From positions 817,473 to 881,472 of the forward strand of contig NZ_CM000955.1 of assembly GCF_000159695.1 (NCBI RefSeq): a stretch of DNA of 64,000 bases, in the 5' to 3' direction. This document shows positions 1 to 7,958 of the stretch, in pieces. The notes under the pieces were generated by a model. It was not told where the DNA came from. It made no database searches and saw only the letters and a program-made list of their open reading frames with translations. Numbering within the stretch: position 1 is the first letter of the stretch; each line of letters begins with the position of its first letter. The position numbers and the translations under genes were made by a program. The stretch is from Finegoldia magna ATCC 53516 (GTDB lineage: Bacteria; Bacillota; Clostridia; Tissierellales; Peptoniphilaceae).

Positions 1-3000
1 AATCGAGTGGGTAAACTCTTGCTACTTTTGAGCCGCTATTAGATGCATCAGTTAATCCTTGGTTGTTATTTAATGCAAATAAGTCAGGGTCTTGATCAAG
101 TGATTTTGTATTTCCATCTTTTCTGTTTTGGATAACGGCAGCTGGATTGAATTTATCGATGTCGTGTTCTCCACCTATACCCTTATTCAAGGTTCCAGGT
201 ATTTTTGGTTTACCATCGTCATCATAACCTTCCATGGTTTTTGATTTAGATCCTTCTTCCCAAGCCCACTTGTCAAGGATTGGCTCCTTGTTCCAATTTC
301 CAGCAAAGCCCATAAGTGGCATTGATAGAGATGGTTGAAAAACTGTCTTGTTTCCCTTACCGCACATTGCCTCAACTTCTTCTTTAGATTCAAATCTAAT
401 GAAGGATTCTACAAATTTATTTTTATCTTTAGCATCTCCGACATCTATTACAGCATTTAAGTCAAAACTTGAATTTGGTTTTATGGTAAATGTATCGTAT
501 TCGAATGTTATCTTTGCTCCATTAATTACTTCAGGATGGATTTCTGGAACAATTTGTTTTCCATCTTGAGATTTTTCATCCTTGTAAGTTTCATCAAGTT
601 TTAGTCTATTGGTTAAGGAATCTGTTGTGATTGCAGATGATGAAGCTTTAAATGTTAGAGGTCTATCTGATGTATTAATTAATTTAATTGTGAAATATTT
701 TTTATCGCCCTTAATTTCTTTAAGTGAAATAGATCCATATGAATTTACCAAACCTTCAGAGTCTAAATTCTTAAAGCTAGCTATAACGTCATTTCTTAGT
801 GCATTAGCTACGTTAATAAGACCAGCGCCTTGTTGTCTTGGTGAAGCATAATATAGTGATTTCTCCTTCCAACCTGTTGGATCCATCATAGGTCTTGCTG
901 TGTTTTGTAAGGCAATCTTTGTAAGAGTAGTTAAGTCGATTTTGTCGTCACCTGTTAGGTTTTTTAAGACAGGTTTTGCGAGCATCTCTTTTAGTTTTGG
1001 TCTAATCAATACTGTTGATGCTGCAACTACTGGTGTTGCCATACTTGTTCCTGACATATAACCATAAGTTGACTTGCCGTCAATTACATTTAGAGTTGAT
1101 TTGATGTTCTTTCCTGGTGCTGATACATCTGGCTTTAGGAGGAGGTCAACCCTTGGACCCCAAGATGTAGAAGCGGCTGGAACTATTACTTCTTCCTTGT
1201 AAAGTTCCTTATCTGTATCAGGAGCAAAGTTAAAGGCTAGCTCTTTCTCATCACCAAGCTTTGGACGGTTTTTGTTGAAGCTTTCCATGTCAATTGGATA
1301 GTATTGGTCAAGCTTATCTTTGAAGTCTTCCTTTTTATTTCTTTTAACCTCTGTTTTATTTGTTGGATTAATCATATTCCAAATCTTTAGACCATCATCA
1401 CCTGATACTGAAAATACTTGACAAGTTGTTCCTTCATCTTCTTCGTAACCCATGGCTGGAAGCTCTGTCCAGTTATCTCTGTTGTAGTAGTTAACTGTAT
1501 TTACAACCATGATTGCACGAGCACCCTTATCGGCAGCTTTTTTAAAGGCATATTTTAAATCTTTGGTATAGATTCTATCCATAACGGCAATTTTGCCTTT
1601 AAGATTAAGACCAACTAGATCTTCATCTTGACCCTTGCCTATATAAACAAATTTTACTTTGTCAGATAGCTTGCTTCCGTCTTCATTTCTAATAATCTTA
1701 TCCTTATCGAAGAAGGTACCGATATTTCTATACTTAAAGCTTTCTCCACCAATATTGACCTTGTCAAACTCTACTATTTGATTTTTAGCTGATGCGACCG
1801 CGATAGCATCTTCATGTGCAGCAGTTCTAGTTACATTGCCTGTATCAATCATCTTTAGTTGGTTATTTGCTGCCAAGTCCCATGATGAGCTTGATGCAGC
1901 TGTTGCGTAGTTTCCAGTTGCTACAACCATAGGAATGCCGGCTTTTCTCAAAGCTCTAACAGCCTGCCAATATTTTTCTCCTACTAGTCCTGTTCCTGTA
2001 AAACCTGATGATACAGATACTACATCGACCTTATGCTTGATTGCATCTTCAATAGCATGAAACATCGTTTCATCACCGGCAAATCCATCACCTGAATCAG
2101 AATACATCTTATAAGAAAATATTTGAGCGTTTGGAGCAATCCCGTCAATACCATTATAATTAGCTATGTCCTCATCAGTATCATTTCCAGCGAGAATTCC
2201 TGCTATATGCATACCGTGTGGATCATGATAATCTGAACCATCATCATATTTTTCGACAGTGATTTTGCCACCATTATAATAGTTAAAAGCGTGAGGTATT
2301 TTATCACTCAACCAAAAGTACTTGTCAGTTCCTTGTAAATCATCTTTCTTATATTTCATCGATGATTTCGCATCTTCGTCAATTCTCATGGCTTTGTGTC
2401 TGTAATCAGTTCCAGTATCAATATTTGCAATTACCATTCCTCTACCATCAAAGTTTTTGCCAAATTGAGCATTGATTGCTTTTAGGTAATCTATGGATTC
2501 ATCAACTCCTATTTCCTTTCGAGCATTGTTCATCATCGGTTGAATTTTTTGTGATTTTTCGACTGATGAAATGCCTTCAATAAGTTTAATTTTGTCCAAA
2601 TTATCTCGATTTGTTTCTATAGCACAACCATTGAAAATCGTATTATAAGTATACAAAACTTTAGTATTTTTAAAATTAGATAGTTCTTTAATTGCTTTCT
2701 GACCATCCTCCTTATTCCTAAATTCAGCTATGTATACAACTCTATCCTCTTCTTTTTTAGAAATGTTTTGAATTTCATCTGCTTTATACAATTCATTTCC
2801 TTTTGATACTTCGTTGTTTGAATATTTGTTATCGGAAGTATTTTTATTATCAATTGCAGAATCCTCTTTAATATCTTCTTTTGTAATTACTGATAACTTT
2901 TCATCGTTTGTATTGTTCGAATTTTCTTTATTGACTTTTAACGTCTCATTCGTAAGCTTATTTCCATCCTGCTTATATTCTATAGATTTTTCATTGTCAA

Positions 3001-3115
3001 TAATATTTTCAGTATCTTCAATTTTTGCAAAAACTGTATCACTGCACATAAATGAAACTGATGAAACTGATAAAGCTGCAACAAGAGTTGCCTTTATAAT
3101 ATTCTTTTTTTTCAT
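1..3115 (-). CDS. sufA: SufA-like secreted subtilase (C-terminus beyond window)
   Basis: A cell-envelope S8 serine protease, at least 1038 residues, still open at the window edge. The start ATG (3113-3115) has AGGAGG 4 nt upstream. Residues 1 to about 31 are a signal peptide with a KKKN head and a cleavage region near VFA. After an Asn/Lys/Glu-rich linker and a propeptide-like segment comes the catalytic domain: Asp233 in IDTGTD, His300 in HGMHIAG and Ser691 in SGTSMA, so the triad is complete. The wide gap between His and Ser holds a PA-type insert, as in C5a peptidases and lactocepins. An Fn3-like domain follows. SufA of Finegoldia magna, a known protease of host proteins, has this design; the name is assigned by architecture. 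Any LPXTG anchor lies outside the window. Confidence 0.85.
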   Translation of the reverse strand, partial: MKKKNIIKATLVAALSVSSVSFMCSDTVFAKIEDTENIIDNEKSIEYKQDGNKLTNETLKVNKENSNNTNDEKLSVITKEDIKEDSAIDNKNTSDNKYSNNEVSKGNELYKADEIQNISKKEEDRVVYIAEFRNKEDGQKAIKELSNFKNTKVLYTYNTIFNGCAIETNRDNLDKIKLIEGISSVEKSQKIQPMMNNARKEIGVDESIDYLKAINAQFGKNFDGRGMVIANIDTGTDYRHKAMRIDEDAKSSMKYKKDDLQGTDKYFWLSDKIPHAFNYYNGGKITVEKYDDGSDYHDPHGMHIAGILAGNDTDEDIANYNGIDGIAPNAQIFSYKMYSDSGDGFAGDETMFHAIEDAIKHKVDVVSVSSGFTGTGLVGEKYWQAVRALRKAGIPMVVATGNYATAASSSSWDLAANNQLKMIDTGNVTRTAAHEDAIAVASAKNQIVEFDKVNIGGESFKYRNIGTFFDKDKIIRNEDGSKLSDKVKFVYIGKGQDEDLVGLNLKGKIAVMDRIYTKDLKYAFKKAADKGARAIMVVNTVNYYNRDNWTELPAMGYEEDEGTTCQVFSVSGDDGLKIWNMINPTNKTEVKRNKKEDFKDKLDQYYPIDMESFNKNRPKLGDEKELAFNFAPDTDKELYKEEVIVPAASTSWGPRVDLLLKPDVSAPGKNIKSTLNVIDGKSTYGYMSGTSMATPVVAASTVLIRPKLKEMLAKPVLKNLTGDDKIDLTTLTKIALQNTARPMMDPTGWKEKSLYYASPRQQGAGLINVANALRNDVIASFKNLDSEGLVNSYGSISLKEIKGDKKYFTIKLINTSDRPLTFKASSSAITTDSLTNRLKLDETYKDEKSQDGKQIVPEIHPEVINGAKITFEYDTFTIKPNSSFDLNAVIDVGDAKDKNKFVESFIRFESKEEVEAMCGKGNKTVFQPSLSMPLMGFAGNWNKEPILDKWAWEEGSKSKTMEGYDDDGKPKIPGTLNKGIGGEHDIDKFNPAAVIQNRKDGNTKSLDQDPDLFALNNNQGLTDASNSGSKVARVYPLD

Positions 3116-3206
3116 AAATCCTCCTAGATTAAAAAATATTAATTTTATTCATGGTATAAATTGCAAATATCGATATTGAGTCCCATTTTCAAAAATTACG
3201 TTCTAA

Positions 3207-3235
3207 ATTTTACTACTTTTTTTTTATCTAGTCAA
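3207..3235 (-). promoter_or_regulatory. Promoter of the subtilase gene
   Basis: On the minus strand a -35 TTGACT (3230-3235) and a -10 TAAAAT (3207-3212) are separated by exactly 17 bp, a near-consensus sigma-A promoter about 90 bp before the ATG. The leader contains a 12-bp palindrome, AATATCGATATT, at 3166-3177. The rest of 3236-3444 is AT-rich and I see no gene in it. Confidence 0.7.
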
Positions 3236-3444
3236 CATTTATAAGACCTCTAATATAATTATTTTTTTAACTTTATATACATAAAACTCATAATAAAAAT
3301 ATATTAATAATTTTAAAAACAGAGATTTCATTAATAATTAAAATATAAAAACCTTTATCATTTTCCTGAATATACATTTAAAATAAATAATGTATTTATA
3401 GTTATGCTTTAAGTATAACTTTTTATGTATTTTTTGACATATTA

Positions 3445-3506
3445 AAATCCTCCTGATTATTGTCTTATCAGGAGGATTTCTCATACAAAAACTATTTCAC
3501 AGTCTC
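3445..3506 (-). mobile_element. Orphan left end of an IS256-family element
   Basis: Read on the minus strand from 3506, these 62 bases match the left end of the complete IS256 element at 57390. The first 18 bases (GAGACTGTGAAATAGTTT) are identical, followed by the same AATCCTCCTGAT / ATCAGGAGGATT inverted repeat. No transposase start or right end follows, so this is a remnant. The hairpin arms (3445-3457 and 3467-3479, 13 bp perfect) lie just after the stop of the hydrolase at 3528 and could act as its terminator. Confidence 0.7.
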
Positions 3507-3527
3507 AAATAAATACATTCAACTAAT

Positions 3528-4364
3528 TTATATTTTATTTCGATCATCATTCACATTTCCGTCGCACAAATACTCTACAAATTTTTCAATTTGTTCTTTT
3601 ACATTTTCGTCTAATTTGTCAATCCATCTTTTAGGAATTGTAGAATATCCATGAATTGAGCCGCTTAAACTTGCTGCAATTGCGGCTATCGTGTCGGAAT
3701 CTCCCCCGTGATTTACAGCATTTATAATACAATCTTCAATTGAATTTTCCTTAGCCCAATGAATTGCATTGTTGAAAGTGTTCACGATATATCCTGATGG
3801 TTTCGACAATTGCGTATCTTTTAGTTCATGAGTTTTTCCGTTGACATTATCTCTGATAATTTGTGTGTATTCTTTTAAAATTCTGTCACACATTTCGTTA
3901 TTGTGAGTGAGTCGTCCTTGTTTTATATTCAAATCTTTAGAAGTTTCATTATCTAGCAGTGCACAAGGAAGTGCTCTCATCAAACTTCCATTTCCAAGCG
4001 CCGTATCGTCTTCTTCGATAAATATTTCGTACTGAATGTAGTGTTCGATTGCACGTCTACATTGATTGCCAATACCTCTTGGATGAGTATTGTACCACTC
4101 CACGAAATTTTTCATAGTATTTTTCTCAAAATTATCACGATCATTTTCCATCAAAGAATTCATAACACAAATACTCATATCAGTATCATCAGTGCATTCC
4201 CCTGGATTCAAATCAAGCCAACCACCTCCGACAATATCTGTAATCCTACCGTATTTTTCACGGATTTCCTCTTCTGTCATAAATTCAGTCGTAGCACCCA
4301 TGCTATCGCCTATCGCAAATGCATACAGCGCTCCTTTTATTCTGTCTTTGTAATCAGAGTTCAT
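3528..4364 (-). CDS. ADP-ribosylglycohydrolase family protein
   Basis: A 278-residue DraG/ADP-ribosylglycohydrolase family enzyme, predicted to remove ADP-ribose from proteins or small molecules in the cytoplasm. The metal-binding motifs are present: TDDTD at 58-62, GNGSLMR at 124-130 and GGDSDT at 220-225, which hold the two magnesium ions in this family. The length suits a single-domain member. A good Shine-Dalgarno (GGAGATG) precedes the ATG. It is transcribed divergently from the oligopeptidase at 4479. A sirtuin at 46417 is the only other obvious NAD/ADP-ribose gene in the window, and the substrate cannot be told from sequence. Confidence 0.85.
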   Translation of the reverse strand: MNSDYKDRIKGALYAFAIGDSMGATTEFMTEEEIREKYGRITDIVGGGWLDLNPGECTDDTDMSICVMNSLMENDRDNFEKNTMKNFVEWYNTHPRGIGNQCRRAIEHYIQYEIFIEEDDTALGNGSLMRALPCALLDNETSKDLNIKQGRLTHNNEMCDRILKEYTQIIRDNVNGKTHELKDTQLSKPSGYIVNTFNNAIHWAKENSIEDCIINAVNHGGDSDTIAAIAASLSGSIHGYSTIPKRWIDKLDENVKEQIEKFVEYLCDGNVNDDRNKI

Positions 4365-4384
4365 TTTTTCATCTCCTTTTGTAT

Positions 4385-4413
4385 ATTATATCTCAAACCG
4401 ATAGCTTATTGAA
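4385..4413 (-). promoter_or_regulatory. Promoter of the ADP-ribosylglycohydrolase gene
   Basis: Minus strand: -10 TATAAT at 4385-4390 and -35-like TTCAAT at 4408-4413 with a 17-bp spacer, about 20 bp before the ATG. Confidence 0.5.
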
Positions 4414-4432
4414 TTTATCAACCATAAAAACA

Positions 4433-4460
4433 TTTACATAGTATAAAAATATGATAAAAT
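4433..4460 (+). promoter_or_regulatory. Promoter of the M3 oligopeptidase gene
   Basis: Plus strand: -35 TTTACA at 4433-4438 and -10 TAAAAT at 4455-4460, spacer 16 bp, followed by an AGAGGTG ribosome-binding site before the ATG at 4479. Confidence 0.5.
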
Positions 4461-4478
4461 AATTTTAGAGGTGAAAAA

Positions 4479-6164
4479 ATGAAATTTACAGAATACAAAT
4501 ACACTAGACCTAACTTCGAAGAAGACAAGAAAAAGGTCGAAGATTTTATCAAAAGATTTAACGATTCCACAACTTCCGAAGAACAAATCAAAATCATGGA
4601 AGAAATGGACAAATACAAGAAAACATTAAGCACTAATGTAAACCTTGCATACATTCGTCACACAATTGATACAAACGATGAATTCTACAAAGAAGAACAA
4701 GATTTCTTGGATGAATACATGCCACATTATTCAGTTCTAGACACTAAAATGTACGAAGCAATCGACAACTCCAAATTCAAAGACGAATTGGTTAAACATT
4801 TCGGACAACATTTGTTTGATTTAATAAGCTGTCAATTGATTTTTAATGAAAAGGCTGTTCCTTTTAAGCAAAAAGAAAACCAATTAACTACTAAATACAA
4901 CAAATTAATAGCATCTGCACAAATCGAATTTGACAATAAAACATTGACATTGTCACAAATGGCTCCTTACACACAATCAAAAGATCGTGACGAAAGAAAA
5001 GCCGCTACAAGAAAAATCTCAGAATTTTTCTCAGAACATGAAAAAGAAATCGACGATATTTACGATGAAATGGTTCACGTTAGAACAGATATGGCTAAAG
5101 CTTTGGGATTTGATTCATACATTGAATACCAATACAAATCATTAATGAGAACTGATTATGACAAGAATGATGTTGCAAAATACAGAGAATTTGTCAAAAA
5201 ATATGTAACACCAGTTTATCTTGAATTGAGAAAGAAACAATCTAAGAGAATTGGAATTGAAGACATGAAAGCTTACGATAACAACGTAATGTTCACAGAT
5301 GGTAACGCAAAACCTCACGGAGAAAAAGACTTCTTGGTAGATAACGCTAAAAAAATGTACTCTGAACTGTCACCAGAAACTAAAAAATTCTTCGATTTTA
5401 TGTATGAAAGAGAATTATTCGATTTGGAAAGCAAAAAAGGAAAAGAAGGCGGAGGATATTGTACTACAATTGAAGATTATGAATCTCCATTCATCTTCGC
5501 AAACTTCAACGGAACTACTCACGATGTCGAAGTAATGACTCACGAAGCAGGTCATGCATTCCAATCTTATACTTCAATGGACGGAAGAATTTTTGAATAC
5601 ATCTGGCCAACATTTGAAGCATGTGAAATCCATTCAATGAGTATGGAATTTTTGACATGGCCATGGATGGAATTATTCTTCGAAGAAGAAACTAACAAAT
5701 TCAAATTCTCTCACTTAGATGGAGCTATCAGTTTCATTCCTTACGGTGTAACTATCGACCATTTCCAACACTTCGTATACGAAAATCCAGATGCAACAGC
5801 TGAAGAAAGAAAAGCAAAATACCACGAAATAGAATTGATGTATCGTCCAAACTTGGATTATGATGATGAATTCTTGGAAAAAGGAACTTGGTGGTACAGA
5901 CAAGGTCACATCTTCAATAACCCATTCTATTACATTGATTACACATTAGCACAAGTTTGTGCATTCCAATTCTTATTGAAATCAAGAAAGAACCGCGAAG
6001 AAGCATTCAAAGATTACCTTGAAATCTGTAAAGTTGGTGGAAGCCAATCATTCTTCGGAATAATGAAAGCTGGTAACATCAAAAACCCAATGAACGATGG
6101 AGTTCTTGAAGAAATCCTTCCACAATTATTGGAAATATTAGACGAAATAGAAAAAGAATTATAA
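4479..6164 (+). CDS. pepF: M3 family oligoendopeptidase (PepF type)
   Basis: A 561-residue cytoplasmic zinc metallopeptidase of family M3 that degrades short peptides. The zinc motif HEAGH starts at His355 (His355, Glu356, His359), and the third ligand is expected in the EIHSMSMEF segment about 25 residues later. There is no signal peptide, and the length fits the PepF/M3B group. GAGGTG stands 6 nt before the ATG. It is monocistronic: its own promoter lies upstream and a strong terminator directly follows the stop. It probably serves peptide-based nutrition, typical of anaerobic cocci. Confidence 0.92.
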   Translation: MKFTEYKYTRPNFEEDKKKVEDFIKRFNDSTTSEEQIKIMEEMDKYKKTLSTNVNLAYIRHTIDTNDEFYKEEQDFLDEYMPHYSVLDTKMYEAIDNSKFKDELVKHFGQHLFDLISCQLIFNEKAVPFKQKENQLTTKYNKLIASAQIEFDNKTLTLSQMAPYTQSKDRDERKAATRKISEFFSEHEKEIDDIYDEMVHVRTDMAKALGFDSYIEYQYKSLMRTDYDKNDVAKYREFVKKYVTPVYLELRKKQSKRIGIEDMKAYDNNVMFTDGNAKPHGEKDFLVDNAKKMYSELSPETKKFFDFMYERELFDLESKKGKEGGGYCTTIEDYESPFIFANFNGTTHDVEVMTHEAGHAFQSYTSMDGRIFEYIWPTFEACEIHSMSMEFLTWPWMELFFEEETNKFKFSHLDGAISFIPYGVTIDHFQHFVYENPDATAEERKAKYHEIELMYRPNLDYDDEFLEKGTWWYRQGHIFNNPFYYIDYTLAQVCAFQFLLKSRKNREEAFKDYLEICKVGGSQSFFGIMKAGNIKNPMNDGVLEEILPQLLEILDEIEKEL

Positions 6165-6169
6165 TTTTG

Positions 6170-6197
6170 AGAGTGGACATAGTCCACTCTTTTTTTG
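6170..6197 (+). terminator. Terminator of pepF
   Basis: AGAGTGGAC (6170-6178) and GTCCACTCT (6182-6190) form a 9-bp perfect stem with a 3-nt loop, followed by a run of T to 6196. Confidence 0.9.
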
Positions 6198-6264
6198 CAT
6201 ATAAGAGTTGTTTTTTTTAGAAAACGTTTTATAATTAAATTAAGTAAACAGTTTGGAGGCTTTT

Positions 6265-6570
6265 ATGAAACGTAACAAATTACTTGTGATTTTACTGTCT
6301 GTACTGATGATGTTTTCATTCACCATGTGTAAGAGTAAAACTATGAATACTTACAATCCGTATTCTGAAATATACGGCATAAGTTCTGAAGATGATTTGA
6401 AAAAGGCTATGCAGTCCATGAAAGAAAACGAAGATTATCCAATTTACAAGGATGGTAAAGAAGAATCCAAAATTCACAGACAATATCTATTGGATTTGTA
6501 TGAGAAAAATGATTTGTCTGCGATAAAAACCTACATTCATAACAACAAATTAATATTAGGAAAGAATTAG
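6265..6570 (+). CDS. Small secreted or lipoprotein-like protein, unknown function
   Basis: A 101-residue protein that I do not recognise. The ATG at 6265 is preferred over a TTG four codons upstream because TTGGAGG sits at the correct distance from it. Residues 1-21 are a typical signal peptide (MKRNKLL followed by a hydrophobic run) ending in FTMC, a poor match to a lipobox, so it may be a lipoprotein with an unusual site or a secreted protein. The mature part is polar, rich in Lys, Glu and Tyr. It is flanked on both sides by terminators and so is a single-gene unit. Confidence 0.6.
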   Translation: MKRNKLLVILLSVLMMFSFTMCKSKTMNTYNPYSEIYGISSEDDLKKAMQSMKENEDYPIYKDGKEESKIHRQYLLDLYEKNDLSAIKTYIHNNKLILGKN

Positions 6571-6571
6571 A

Positions 6572-6600
6572 AAAAGGCGCTCAGTTTTTGAGTGCCTTTT
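6572..6600. terminator. Bidirectional terminator between 6265 gene and radA
   Basis: AAAAGGCGCTCA (6572-6583) pairs with TGAGTGCCTTTT (6589-6600), one G-U pair. A-runs and T-runs on both sides serve the convergent genes; the radA stop codon overlaps its edge. Confidence 0.8.
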
Positions 6601-7957
6601 AAAATATATCTGATATTACCGATCTTATGCTATCAAATTGTTTGATTTCAAGATCGTATTTTTGTGTTAGTTTCGTGTTTTGTGAGATGTAAACTTTTTT
6701 GTATCCCAATCTTTCGATTTCTTTTAATCTGGTTTCTATTTGTGGAACTCTTTTGATTTCTCCTGTCAATCCAACTTCTCCAATGAACACAACATCAGAT
6801 GGAATTGGTTTGTTCATAAGTGATGATGCAATCGCCATTATTATGGACAAATTCACGGATTGTTCTTGGATTTTGATTCCTCCTGTGGTTTTGATGATGA
6901 CATTTTTGTCATACATATTCATCCCTGCGCGTTCTTCCAATATAGATATCAACGTATTCAATTGGTCTTTACGAAGACTGTCACCTATTCTTTGAGGATA
7001 CGGAGCGAATGATTTGGACACCAATGCTTCAACTTCGACAACCAAAATTCGGGACCCTTCTTTTATTACAGAAAGCGCTGCACCATTTACATCTTTTTTC
7101 CTTTTTGTGACGAAATAATCAGACGCATCGGTGATTTCCTTTATTCCATCTTCTTGCATATTAAACAGTCCAATCTCTCCAGTTCGACCAAATCTGTTTT
7201 TCGTCGTTGTCAACAATCTCAAAGGATCGTCGCTTTCACCTTCCAAATAAAGCACAGTATCTACCAAGTGTTCAAGCGTTCTGAGTCCTGCCATTTCGTC
7301 TGATTTTGTCATATGCCCAACCATAATCGCAAGAGTTGGTTTTTCGGGGTTTTTGCAGATTTCTACAATTTTATTCGCACATTCTACAGTTTGCACAGGA
7401 GAACCTGGACGTGAAGTGTACTCACGAAGCTGGAATGTTTGAATACTATCCAAGAAAATCACATCCGGTTTTATTTTGTGAATAGAATCCAAAGCGTTGT
7501 CCATGCTTGTCGTTGAAATCAACCAAATATTTTCCGGGATTTTCTCCATAGTTCTCATCGCGCGTTGTTTGATTTGAGATGTGGATTCTTCTCCAGAAAT
7601 GTAGAGAACTTTTATATTTTTAGAAGCCAAATCATTTGCAAGTTCCAAAAGCAAAGTTGATTTTCCAGCACCTGGTCTTGCAGTTAGAATTGACACGGAA
7701 TCTCTGACAAGTCCTCCACCAAAAACTCTGTTCAATTCAGTAATCGACGATTGAATTCTCTCCGATGAATCTATCTTTACATCGACCAATTTAACCGCTT
7801 TTGAAAATTTGGTTGAACTTGTTGTAGTATTCGATTTTTCATCTACGATTTCTTGTTCTTGCATAGAACCCCAGCTGTTACAACTGGGGCATTTTCCTAT
7901 CCACATGGCTTGCTCGTAGCCACAATTTTTGCACACGTATTTTGTTTTCTTTTTCAT
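6599..7957 (-). CDS. radA: DNA repair protein RadA (Sms)
   Basis: A 452-residue RecA-like branch-migration helicase that acts in recombinational repair. An N-terminal C4 zinc finger (Cys9, Cys12, Cys23, Cys26) is followed by a RecA core with Walker A at 93-101 (ARPGAGKST, first residue Ala instead of the usual Gly), Walker B ending at Asp170, the RadA signature KNRFGRTG at 253-260, and a C-terminal Lon-like domain. Full length for the family. It is the last gene of the ctsR operon: clpC ends one base upstream of its start, and a bidirectional terminator follows. The radA-clpC linkage is common in Firmicutes. Confidence 0.95.
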   Translation of the reverse strand: MKKKTKYVCKNCGYEQAMWIGKCPSCNSWGSMQEQEIVDEKSNTTTSSTKFSKAVKLVDVKIDSSERIQSSITELNRVFGGGLVRDSVSILTARPGAGKSTLLLELANDLASKNIKVLYISGEESTSQIKQRAMRTMEKIPENIWLISTTSMDNALDSIHKIKPDVIFLDSIQTFQLREYTSRPGSPVQTVECANKIVEICKNPEKPTLAIMVGHMTKSDEMAGLRTLEHLVDTVLYLEGESDDPLRLLTTTKNRFGRTGEIGLFNMQEDGIKEITDASDYFVTKRKKDVNGAALSVIKEGSRILVVEVEALVSKSFAPYPQRIGDSLRKDQLNTLISILEERAGMNMYDKNVIIKTTGGIKIQEQSVNLSIIMAIASSLMNKPIPSDVVFIGEVGLTGEIKRVPQIETRLKEIERLGYKKVYISQNTKLTQKYDLEIKQFDSIRSVISDIF

Positions 7958-7958
7958 A

